The notes beneath the pieces were generated by a model. It saw nothing but the letters and a program-made list of their open reading frames with translations. It did no database searches and was not told where the DNA came from. A stretch of DNA of 10,800 bases from Bacilli bacterium (GTDB lineage Bacteria > Bacillota_I > Bacilli_A > RFN20 > CAG-826). The stretch's first letter is position 1. Each line of letters begins with the position of its first letter. Of this stretch, positions 1-6,190 are shown in pieces. A program made the position numbers and the translations under genes. Where the stretch lies: the NCBI GenBank assembly GCA_024693415.1, contig JAILKX010000125.1, forward strand, positions 1 through 10,800, written 5' to 3'.

Positions 1-10
1 AGGCAACGCT

Positions 11-850
11 ATGAACAAACGCCCCATATGCGCCATTCTCTACGATTTTGACTCGACCCTCGCGGTCACCGACATGCAGAATTTCGGCTTCATCCCCGCC
101 ATGGGCATGACCCCCGCCGAATTCTGGGGCAGGACCACCAAATTCTCGGAGGCCACCGGCTGCGAGAAAATCCTTTCCTACCTTTATGTCATGAACCAGG
201 TCGCCAAAGAGAAAGGCATCAAGATGGATGAAGCATTCCTCCACGAATGCGGCAAGAACATCCAATTCTTCCCCGGCGTCCTCACCTGGTTCAAGCGCAT
301 CAACGACTATGGCAAGGAGCACGGCGTTCGCGTCGAGCATTACCTCGTCTCCTCCGGCAATAAGGAAATCGTCGACGGCTGCCCGATCGCCAAGGAATTC
401 AAGGTGATCTACGGCTGCGAATACGTCTTCGACAAGAACACCCATGAGGTCCTTTGGCCGAAGCTCGCCATCAACTACACCCAGAAGACCCAGTACTTCT
501 TCCGCATCTCCAAAGGCGTCTATGACGCGACCGACGACATCGGCGTCAACGAGAAGAAGCCCGACCGCCGCGTCCCCTACAGCAACATGGTCTACATCGG
601 CGACGGGATGACCGACATCCCTTCGATGATCATCGTCAAGAGCAACGGCGGCAAATCGATCGCCGTCTACCCCAAGGGAAAGGGCGATAAGGTCGAGAGC
701 CTCCGCGACGACGGGCGCGTCAACTATGCCTGCGTCGCCGACTATTCCTCCGGCAAGGGCCTCGAGCAGATCATGCAGCTCATCATCCAGAGCATCGCCA
801 TCAACAACTCCTTGCTTAACAAGGAGAACGGAAAGCCTTTGGTCGATTAA
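11..850 (+). CDS. HAD-superfamily phosphatase (phosphoserine-phosphatase-like)
   Basis: A 279-residue soluble protein with the haloacid dehalogenase fold signatures in order. Motif I is YDFDST near the N-terminus, where Asp12 would be the phospho-accepting nucleophile and Asp14 the general acid/base. Motif II is probably the Ser-Ser-Gly at residues 114-116 after a beta-strand (YLVSSG). Motif IV is GDGMTD at 197-202, whose acidic residues bind Mg2+. The segment between motifs I and II (about 20-105) is mostly helical and would be the C1-type cap that sets substrate choice. No signal peptide or membrane segment is seen. The start is chosen because motif I lies just 11 residues in, as is normal for the family; the only upstream Shine-Dalgarno candidate is a weak AGG at the window edge. 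It precedes the ispD-like gene by 46 nt and may share its transcript. The family is certain; the substrate is not, and phosphoserine phosphatase is only one option. Confidence 0.85.
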   Translation: MNKRPICAILYDFDSTLAVTDMQNFGFIPAMGMTPAEFWGRTTKFSEATGCEKILSYLYVMNQVAKEKGIKMDEAFLHECGKNIQFFPGVLTWFKRINDYGKEHGVRVEHYLVSSGNKEIVDGCPIAKEFKVIYGCEYVFDKNTHEVLWPKLAINYTQKTQYFFRISKGVYDATDDIGVNEKKPDRRVPYSNMVYIGDGMTDIPSMIIVKSNGGKSIAVYPKGKGDKVESLRDDGRVNYACVADYSSGKGLEQIMQLIIQSIAINNSLLNKENGKPLVD

Positions 851-896
851 TTTTCCCGCGCGAAGGCGCAACGCAAGTAGTATCATTGTTTCCTGT

Positions 897-1622
897 ATGA
901 ACAAGGGACCGAACAAAAACATCGCGATAGTCCTCGCCGGCGGAAGCGGCGAGCGTTTCGGCGAGCCCATCCCGAAGCAGTTCATCAGCATGGGCGGCAA
1001 GCCGCTTATGGCCTATTGCCTGCTCGCGCTTCAGGAAAGTCCCTTGATCGATGAGATCTACGTCGTCACCGCCAAGGGATACCTCGACAAGACCCGCGAC
1101 CTGCTCCACTCCTTTCACATCGCCAAATCGAAGGCGGTCATCGAAGGCGGGGAGACGAGGAAAGAAAGCTCCTACCGCGGATTGCTCTACCTAAGGCGCC
1201 TGCACATCGACCCGGATTCGATCGTCCTAATCTGCGACGCCGACCGGCCGAACCTCAGCCAGGCCCTGATCCGCGAGAACATCGAGGCAGCCCAGAATAC
1301 CGGCGCCGCCGTCACCGCGATGCAGGCCACCGACTCCATCCTCTTCTCGAGGCAGGGGGCCGTGGTCAACGAATACTTCCCAAGGAGGATGGTCTTCCAG
1401 GCCCAAACCCCGCAGACCTTCCGCTACGACATCATCTTCTCGGCCCACCGCAAGGCCGCGAAATCCTCAAGCTACGACCTCTACACCGACGACGCCTCGC
1501 TCGTCAAGGCGCTCAAATCGGTGAAGATCGCGATCGTCGAGGGAAGCCAAGAGAACCTGAAGATCAACACCAGAAACGACGAAGCCGCCTTCGTCATGAT
1601 GAGGAGGGATCGCCATGAGTAA
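897..1622 (+). CDS. ispD: 2-C-methyl-D-erythritol 4-phosphate cytidylyltransferase (IspD-type)
   Basis: A 241-residue nucleotidyltransferase. The family reaction transfers CMP from CTP to methylerythritol 4-phosphate in the MEP isoprenoid pathway. The N-terminal CTP loop reads LAGGSGERFGEPIPKQF, with Arg20 and Lys27 at the same numbers as the catalytic Arg20/Lys27 of the E. coli enzyme. DADRP at 114-118 replaces the usual DAARP (cytidine/Mg binding); the key Asp and Arg are kept and one Ala becomes Asp. QAQTPQTF, TDDASLV (197-203) and a C-terminal ENLKI follow in family order. The reading frame stays open upstream of 897, but the IspD fold begins right at this ATG and nothing upstream looks like protein. 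No Shine-Dalgarno is visible before the ATG. The last 8 nt overlap the S1 gene. The related TarI ribitol-5-phosphate cytidylyltransferase is the main alternative; no TarJ partner lies nearby, so IspD is preferred. Confidence 0.82.
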   Translation: MNKGPNKNIAIVLAGGSGERFGEPIPKQFISMGGKPLMAYCLLALQESPLIDEIYVVTAKGYLDKTRDLLHSFHIAKSKAVIEGGETRKESSYRGLLYLRRLHIDPDSIVLICDADRPNLSQALIRENIEAAQNTGAAVTAMQATDSILFSRQGAVVNEYFPRRMVFQAQTPQTFRYDIIFSAHRKAAKSSSYDLYTDDASLVKALKSVKIAIVEGSQENLKINTRNDEAAFVMMRRDRHE

Positions 1623-1989
1623 AACCGTTTTGCCAAAGGTCGGCGATATCGCAAGCGGCACCGTCGTCCGCGTCTACAGTTCCTACGCCATACTGCTCTT
1701 CGATGAGGGTTGGACGGGGCTATTGCACATCAGCGAGCTGTCGAGCAAATACATCCGCTCCTTCACCTCCTACGTCGCGATCGGGACCATCTACAACGTC
1801 AAGGTCACCGACGTGAACGAAGTGACGGGAAGCGTGCGCGTATCGCTCAAGCAAATGTCGATTTCCGACAAACGGAAGGTATTCCGCCACAAAAAGATCG
1901 ACCCGGAAGAGATCGATTTCAATGCTTTGAAGGAAAAGCTTCCGGAATGGATAGAACAAGAAAACGAAAAGGAGAACATTCATGATTAA
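1615..1989 (+). CDS. S1-domain RNA-binding protein (YugI/CvfD/GSP13-like)
   Basis: A small 124-residue cytoplasmic protein. Residues about 6-75 form one S1 RNA-binding OB-fold, recognisable from VGDIASGTVVRV, then GWTGLLHISELS, then a strand with YNVKVTDVN and the closing VRVSLKQ. The remaining ~45 residues are charged and probably flexible (KRKVFRHKK, then an acidic tail). Length and layout match the YugI/general stress protein 13 (CvfD) family of Firmicutes, which associates with ribosomes or RNA and affects post-transcriptional control. A good GGAGGG ribosome-binding site lies at 1603-1608 inside the end of ispD. The gene overlaps ispD by 8 nt upstream and pgi by 8 nt downstream, so all three are probably translationally coupled. 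In Bacillus subtilis yugI also lies close to pgi, which supports the assignment; the exact target RNA cannot be read from the sequence. Confidence 0.85.
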   Translation: MSKTVLPKVGDIASGTVVRVYSSYAILLFDEGWTGLLHISELSSKYIRSFTSYVAIGTIYNVKVTDVNEVTGSVRVSLKQMSISDKRKVFRHKKIDPEEIDFNALKEKLPEWIEQENEKENIHD

Positions 1990-3259
1990 CGTTGACTTGA
2001 CGAAATTAGGGAAAGAGATCGATTTCAAGGCCTACGAAGGCAAAGTGCTCGAAATCGACGACGCCATCAACAACAAGACCATGCCGGGAAACGACTTCCT
2101 CGGCTGGGCCGACTACCCGCTCAACTACGACAAAGAGGAATTCGAGCGCATCAAGAAGGATGCCGCTTACGTCCGCGATAACTTCGACGTCCTCGTCGTT
2201 TGCGGCATCGGCGGTTCCTACCTCGGCGCCCGCGCCGCGATCGAAGCCCTCAACGGCCTCCACCCCGAGAATAAAGTGGAGATCATCTACATGGGCCAGA
2301 CCGTCGCCCCGAGCTACATCACCCAAGTGATGCGCTACCTGAGGAACAAGAAATTCGCGGTCAACGTCATCTCGAAATCCGGCACCACCACCGAAACCGC
2401 GATCGCCTTCCGCATGCTCCGCGACCTTTTGGTCGAGAAGCTCGGCGTCGAAGGCGCCTCCAAGGCGATCTTCGCCACCACCGACGCCAACAAGGGCGCC
2501 CTGCTTGAGCTCTGCAAAAAATACGGCTATGCCCGCTACGTCTTGCCTGGCGACATCGGCGGACGCTACAGCGTCTTCACCGCCGTCGGCCTCTTCCCGA
2601 TGGCCGTCGCCGGCATCGACATCGACGGTTTCATGAACGGCATGAAGATCGGCCGCGAGAGATACGGCACCCATGCGATGAACGAGTCCTACAAGTACGC
2701 GGTCGTCCGCCACGTCCTCCACAAGGAATGCGGCTACCCGGTCGAGATGCTCATCACCTACGAGCCGCGCCTCGTCCAGCTCGGCGAATGGTGGAAGCAG
2801 CTCTATGGCGAATCCGAAGGCAAGGAGCACACCGGCCTCCTCCCCGATTCCGCGACCTTCACCACCGACCTCCACTCGCTCGGCCAGTTCATCCAGGATG
2901 GCTCACCGATCCTCTTCGAGAGCATCCTCTCGATCAACGAGCCCGAGGAAGACCTTGACCTCCCGCACGACGAGGACAACCTCGACGGCCTCAACTACCT
3001 CGACGGCAAAACCCTCGACTTCGTCCAGAAGAAAGCGATGATGGGCACCATCGAAGCCCACACCAAGACCGGCGGCGTCCCGAACCTCGTCATCAACCTC
3101 GACAAGCTCGATGCCACCACCCTCGGCGAACTGCTCTACTTCTTCATGAGGGCCTGCGCCATGAGCGCCTACCTCAATGGCATCAACCCGTTCAACCAGC
3201 CCGGCGTTGAGGTCTACAAGAAGAACATGTTCCACCTCCTCGGCAAGCCCGGATATTGA
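1982..3259 (+). CDS. pgi: Glucose-6-phosphate isomerase
   Basis: A 425-residue cytoplasmic enzyme that interconverts glucose 6-phosphate and fructose 6-phosphate in glycolysis and gluconeogenesis. Landmarks of the PGI family appear in order: GIGGSYLGARAA and the phosphate-binding SKSGTTTETA of the first SIS domain, GGRYSVFTAVGLFP, the WWKQLYGESEGK segment with the catalytic Glu, LHSLGQFIQDG, and near the C-terminus QPGVEVYKKN with the active-site Lys. Length is close to the ~450 residues of the Firmicutes form. The start overlaps the S1 gene by 8 nt and is served by an AAGGAG at about 1970-1975. It is the last gene of the upstream operon, with an intrinsic terminator beginning 22 nt after its TGA stop. 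Nothing in it looks damaged. Confidence 0.97.
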   Translation: MINVDLTKLGKEIDFKAYEGKVLEIDDAINNKTMPGNDFLGWADYPLNYDKEEFERIKKDAAYVRDNFDVLVVCGIGGSYLGARAAIEALNGLHPENKVEIIYMGQTVAPSYITQVMRYLRNKKFAVNVISKSGTTTETAIAFRMLRDLLVEKLGVEGASKAIFATTDANKGALLELCKKYGYARYVLPGDIGGRYSVFTAVGLFPMAVAGIDIDGFMNGMKIGRERYGTHAMNESYKYAVVRHVLHKECGYPVEMLITYEPRLVQLGEWWKQLYGESEGKEHTGLLPDSATFTTDLHSLGQFIQDGSPILFESILSINEPEEDLDLPHDEDNLDGLNYLDGKTLDFVQKKAMMGTIEAHTKTGGVPNLVINLDKLDATTLGELLYFFMRACAMSAYLNGINPFNQPGVEVYKKNMFHLLGKPGY

Positions 3260-3280
3260 TTCGATTTCGCTTAAATCTCT

Positions 3281-3309
3281 GCCTGTTTGGACCTCCAAGC
3301 AGGCTTTTT
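3281..3309 (+). terminator. Rho-independent terminator of the ispD-S1-pgi operon
   Basis: The arms GCCTGTTTGG (3281-3290) and CCAAGCAGGC (3295-3304) form a 10-bp stem with one T-G wobble and an ACCT loop, followed directly by five T. It lies 22 nt past the pgi stop and separates the metabolic operon from the two-component genes. Confidence 0.93.
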
Positions 3310-3373
3310 CTATGCGGCGCACCACTCGCGCTCAATTGCGATTTAAAACCGCGCACCACCCGTTCTTATTCTT

Positions 3374-3394
3374 ATATCGTAATAATAACGATAT
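3374..3394. promoter_or_regulatory. Inverted repeat, candidate operator upstream of the two-component genes
   Basis: Perfect 7-bp arms ATATCGT (3374-3380) and ACGATAT (3388-3394) flank AATAATA. The total span is 21 bp, about two helical turns, as expected for a dimeric regulator. It sits about 105 bp before the LytTR regulator start in an AT-rich pocket of an otherwise GC-rich region. No T-run follows, so it is not a terminator. The binding protein is unknown. Confidence 0.4.
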
Positions 3395-3406
3395 GAAAAT
3401 CATGTA

Positions 3407-3451
3407 ATTTTGCCTTTGTGTTTTTCGCATTTTTCGCCTCAGTGGCAAAAT
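3407..3451. promoter_or_regulatory. Second inverted repeat enclosing a TTTTTCGC direct repeat
   Basis: ATTTTGCC (3407-3414) and GGCAAAAT (3444-3451) are perfect 8-bp inverted arms 29 nt apart. Between them TTTTTCGC occurs twice with a 9-nt period (3421-3428 and 3430-3437). The segment lies 50-95 bp before the response-regulator start, where activator sites or a structured leader could be. LytTR proteins usually bind paired direct repeats, but the spacing here is not the usual one, so autoregulation is only a possibility. Confidence 0.3.
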
Positions 3452-3500
3452 CTTTCTTTGTCTTCGCGCGCGCCATGGCTTAATCTTTATTTAATAATAT

Positions 3501-4211
3501 ATGTTTAAGATTCGCATACTGGAGGATGACCTCTCGGCGGCGGAAACCCTGAAGGATTATCTCAATCAATACGCCTCTTCGCGTCAGATCGACATTCAGA
3601 TCCAGCATTTTTCCAATGCGTTCGACTTTTTGGAATCCTACGCCTGCGACGCCGACGTCATCTTCTTCGACATCGAGATGCCGGGGATGTCGGGGATGGA
3701 GGCCGCCAAGAAGATCCGCGACCGGGATAGCCATGTCGTGATCGTCTTCGCGACCAACCTCGCCCAATTCGCGATCGAGGGCTATTCCGTGAACGCCTTC
3801 GATTTCATCCTGAAGCCCTTCAGCTACCCGGCGATGGAGCTCAAGTTCGGCCGCATCTTCAACGAACTGTCCCATCAGACCAAAGACAACACCATCACCT
3901 TGAACCGGAAGGGCAACGTCCAGATGGTCGAGGTGAACAGCATCCTCTACGTCGAGGTCAGAAACCATAGCCTCGTCTACCATCTCCTCGACAAGGAGAT
4001 CGTCACCTGGGGGTCTTTGTCGAGCGCGAGCGAACAGCTCATCCCCCACCATTTCGCATTCGCCAACGCCTGCTACCTCGTCAATCTGAAGCACGTCAAG
4101 GGAATCCAGGGCACCGACGTCATCGTCGGCAAGGAAAAGCTCCCGATCTCCAAAGGGAAGCGCAAGGCGTTCTTAGGCGAACTCGCCCTCTATTACGGAG
4201 GAACGAAATAG
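3501..4211 (+). CDS. LytTR-family response regulator
   Basis: A 236-residue two-component response regulator. Residues 1-120 are a receiver domain with the acidic pair Asp9-Asp10 at the Mg site, the phospho-accepting Asp57 in FFDIEMPGMSG, Thr85 at the end of beta-4 and the conserved Lys105 in ILKPF. Residues about 132-232 are a LytTR DNA-binding domain (TITLNRKGNVQMVEVNSI onward, with HHFAFANACYLVNLKHVKGI). This AgrA/VirR-type architecture acts as a transcription factor, usually on direct repeats upstream of promoters. The ATG is chosen because the receiver domain begins at once, yet no Shine-Dalgarno is visible: the preceding 20 nt are AT-rich with no purine block, so initiation may be weak or leaderless. 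The partner kinase follows after 1 nt. The target genes cannot be read from the sequence; the adjacent glycosidase operon is a candidate. Confidence 0.93.
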   Translation: MFKIRILEDDLSAAETLKDYLNQYASSRQIDIQIQHFSNAFDFLESYACDADVIFFDIEMPGMSGMEAAKKIRDRDSHVVIVFATNLAQFAIEGYSVNAFDFILKPFSYPAMELKFGRIFNELSHQTKDNTITLNRKGNVQMVEVNSILYVEVRNHSLVYHLLDKEIVTWGSLSSASEQLIPHHFAFANACYLVNLKHVKGIQGTDVIVGKEKLPISKGKRKAFLGELALYYGGTK

Positions 4212-4212
4212 G

Positions 4213-5556
4213 ATGCTCGAATTCTACAACTCCTGGATGGCCACCCCGCTCATGGCCCTCGAGTTCCTGGCATTCGGATTCCTTTTCGCCTTCCGGCTCA
4301 AGCGGAGCGAGTATTTCTATTTCCGCTTCATCGCCTTCGGGCTCCTTGAGCTATTGACCGTCGTCACGGTCGAGGTTTTCTTCAAACTCATCACCGGGTC
4401 AGAGTTCCATTACGGGCAGGAAGCCGAATGGGATTACCGGCAGACCATCTTCCGCTTCGTCTTCTTCTTCGCGATCTACGCGATGACCTTCTTCGTCCTC
4501 AAACTTTGCTTCAAAGCCAAGACCAGCACGGTCTTTTTGATCGCCGCCGCGTCCTTCGCGAGCCAGCATATCGCCTACAACATCTTCGCCCTCATAAACG
4601 TCGGGCTCACTAACGCCGGCGCCCCGGATTGGCTCGTGATCCTCGTCCGCACATCGTGCATGTTCCTTGCGGTCGCCGCGACCGCGATTTGCAACATCAA
4701 ATCCGGCGAAAAGGCGAACCCATACGAAGGCAATACCAAGAAAAAGGTCGCGGCCTCCAGCATCGTCATCGTCATCTGCATCGGCCTCTACCGCCTCAAT
4801 AACGACCTGCCATCCACCAACGACCTCACGCGGATCGGCTTCTCGTTCTACGCGATCGTGAGCTGCTCCTTATTGCTCCTCCTCTTCTTCGGCTTATGGG
4901 AATCCGACAAGACCCACGCCGAAGCCGACGCCTACCGCGAACTCCTCCACACCCAGAAGGAGCAATACGAGCTCAGCAAGCGCAACATCGACCTCATCAA
5001 CATCAAGTGCCACGACCTGAAGCATCAGATCAGGGCGCTTAAGACGAGCGACAACGAAGCCTTCGTCAAGGAACTCGAGCACGAGATCATGATCTACGAT
5101 TCCTCCCTCAAGACCGGAAACGAGGTCCTCGACGTGATCCTGCGCGAGAAGCTCCTGCAGTGCGAGGCCGAGGGCATCACCATGACCTGCTTCCTCGAGG
5201 GCAAGGCGATCGATTTCATGGACGAGATGGACATCTATTCCCTCTTCGGCAACCTCCTCTCCAACGCCTTTGAGTCGGCCCAGAAGTTCGAGGACAAGGA
5301 AAAGCGGACCATCGCCTTAAGCGGGCGCAACGTCGGGAACATGTTCTTCCTCCACGAGGAAAACTACGTCGCCGATAAGCCGAGTTTCGAAGGCGGCGTC
5401 CCGAAAACCACCAAGAAAAACGACGACGACACGCATGGTTTCGGCATGAAATCCATGCAGAGGATCGCCGAGAAATACGGCGGGGAAATGGCGATCAAAT
5501 GCGAGAACGGAACCTTCTCGATCGACTTCGTCTTCCCCCTTCCCGACAATTCCTAA
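4213..5556 (+). CDS. Membrane GHKL sensor histidine kinase (AgrC/HPK10-like)
   Basis: A 447-residue sensor kinase. Residues about 1-230 hold six or so hydrophobic helices with short loops, so sensing probably happens within or at the membrane rather than in a large extracellular domain. A coiled linker (about 232-262) leads to the H-box CHDLKHQIRAL, where His267 is the likely phosphorylation site and His271 is the second His seen in this subgroup. The GHKL ATPase follows, with N-box NLLSNAFES (Asn347, Asn351) and G-box HGFGMKS (Gly409 to Gly411). There is no classic DxGxG, which is usual for AgrC-type kinases. The start is 1 nt after the regulator's stop, with GGAGGA at 4197-4202, so the two are coupled. 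The ligand is unknown, and no AgrD/AgrB-like peptide or processing gene is present in the window. Confidence 0.9.
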   Translation: MLEFYNSWMATPLMALEFLAFGFLFAFRLKRSEYFYFRFIAFGLLELLTVVTVEVFFKLITGSEFHYGQEAEWDYRQTIFRFVFFFAIYAMTFFVLKLCFKAKTSTVFLIAAASFASQHIAYNIFALINVGLTNAGAPDWLVILVRTSCMFLAVAATAICNIKSGEKANPYEGNTKKKVAASSIVIVICIGLYRLNNDLPSTNDLTRIGFSFYAIVSCSLLLLLFFGLWESDKTHAEADAYRELLHTQKEQYELSKRNIDLINIKCHDLKHQIRALKTSDNEAFVKELEHEIMIYDSSLKTGNEVLDVILREKLLQCEAEGITMTCFLEGKAIDFMDEMDIYSLFGNLLSNAFESAQKFEDKEKRTIALSGRNVGNMFFLHEENYVADKPSFEGGVPKTTKKNDDDTHGFGMKSMQRIAEKYGGEMAIKCENGTFSIDFVFPLPDNS

Positions 5557-5563
5557 TTACGAA

Positions 5564-5579
5564 AACTCGACGCCGAGTT
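5564..5579 (+). other. Short hairpin just after the kinase gene
   Basis: AACTCG and CGAGTT make a perfect 6-bp stem around ACGC, 7 nt after the kinase stop. No T-run follows, so it is a poor intrinsic terminator. It may be a weak or factor-dependent transcript end, or an mRNA 3' stabiliser. Confidence 0.3.
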
Positions 5580-5606
5580 ACGCAAACGAAAGCTATCGGA
5601 AACCAT

Positions 5607-5621
5607 AAAGATAGTATCTTT
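5607..5621. promoter_or_regulatory. Perfect 7+1+7 palindrome, candidate operator
   Basis: AAAGATAGTATCTTT is a perfect palindrome about a central G, 131 bp upstream of the membrane-protein gene and 10 bp before the cre-like site. The odd centre and AT-rich arms fit a small dimeric repressor. No matching regulator is encoded in the window. A TAGTAT within it could alternatively be part of a -10 element, but no good -35 pairs with it. Confidence 0.4.
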
Positions 5622-5631
5622 TGAGCGATCT

Positions 5632-5646
5632 TAGAAAGCGCTTCCA
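5632..5646. promoter_or_regulatory. CcpA/LacI-type operator (cre-like site)
   Basis: TAGAAAGCGCTTCCA matches the catabolite-responsive element consensus WTGNAANCGNWNNCW at every fixed base but one (A for the second-position T). Its core AAGCGCTT is a perfect palindrome centred on the CG, as LacI-family proteins require. It lies 105 bp before the small membrane-protein gene and thus upstream of the whole glycosidase operon, a sensible place for glucose repression or sugar-specific control. An AAGCGC at 5649-5654 can also pair with GCGCTT at 5638-5643 to form a small hairpin. No ccpA or LacI-family gene is in the window. Confidence 0.55.
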
Positions 5647-5751
5647 CAAAGCGCGATAGCCGAGCAAGGAATTCGTTAGAACCCAAACAAGGCCTAAGCT
5701 CCGCCGAATAGATGCGCGCGTAAATCATCTATAGAAAGGCCTGGAAAAGGA

Positions 5752-6189
5752 ATGATCAAAAACTTCTTCCACAACAAAGGCGTCGGGTTCTACGTATCCC
5801 TCGCCACCGGCGTGATCGCACTGATCACCGCCATCATCTATGCTGTTGTCTACGGTTCCTACCGCGCCAACAACAATGAGCCGGTCATCAGCTGGCTCGC
5901 CTTCGTCTTGCTGCTGCTCCCCCTCGTCCTCACGGTCGTCGGCGGCTTCACCAAGATGGAGAAATACGCCCCCTATGGGGTTTTCGCCTGCGGACTCGTC
6001 GCGCTGGTATGCTACATCTACCGCATCTACTACCACGCCTCCGTCGTCTTCGCCAACATCGAGGAGCAGGACATGAGGACCACGCTCTTCTTCGTCGCCG
6101 GACTCATGATCTTCGTCTTCGTGATGACGATCGTCAGTTTCTTCCTCCCGCAGACCCGCGGCGAGAAGCTAGAAAAGGAGGCCGAATAA
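5752..6189 (+). CDS. Four-helix integral membrane protein of unknown function
   Basis: A 145-residue protein whose family I do not recognise. It has four strongly hydrophobic stretches at about residues 11-33, 45-62, 73-91 and 110-129, with a short basic N-terminus and a charged C-terminal tail (RGEKLEKEAE). Applying the positive-inside rule puts both ends in the cytoplasm. No catalytic motif, lipobox or transporter signature is visible. A weak purine run (AAAAGG, 5745-5750) lies almost on the ATG and another (AGAAAGG) about 12 nt upstream. The stop is followed after 1 nt by the GH3 start, whose AAAAGGAG ribosome-binding site lies inside this gene's last codons, so the two are almost certainly co-translated. 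The context suggests a dedicated partner of the membrane-anchored glycosidase, such as a stabiliser, an export helper or a path for its product; that is inference. Confidence 0.8.
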   Translation: MIKNFFHNKGVGFYVSLATGVIALITAIIYAVVYGSYRANNNEPVISWLAFVLLLLPLVLTVVGGFTKMEKYAPYGVFACGLVALVCYIYRIYYHASVVFANIEEQDMRTTLFFVAGLMIFVFVMTIVSFFLPQTRGEKLEKEAE

Positions 6190-6190
6190 A

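Noticed and set aside
726..896. Upstream extension of the IspD reading frame by 57 codons.
   Set aside because: It overlaps the HAD gene out of frame, is full of Ser/Arg/Pro as expected for an antisense-like shadow frame, and the IspD fold starts cleanly at the ATG at 897.
2006..2875. A 289-codon minus-strand frame opposite pgi.
   Set aside because: Same shadow effect: no domain, low-complexity Val/Gly/Glu/Asp composition, and fully covered by an intact pgi.
3312..3407. A 31-codon basic peptide frame between pgi and the regulator, considered as a signal peptide for the kinase.
   Set aside because: It starts right at the T-run of the pgi terminator, has no ribosome-binding site and shows no leader, cysteine or processing features of signalling peptides.
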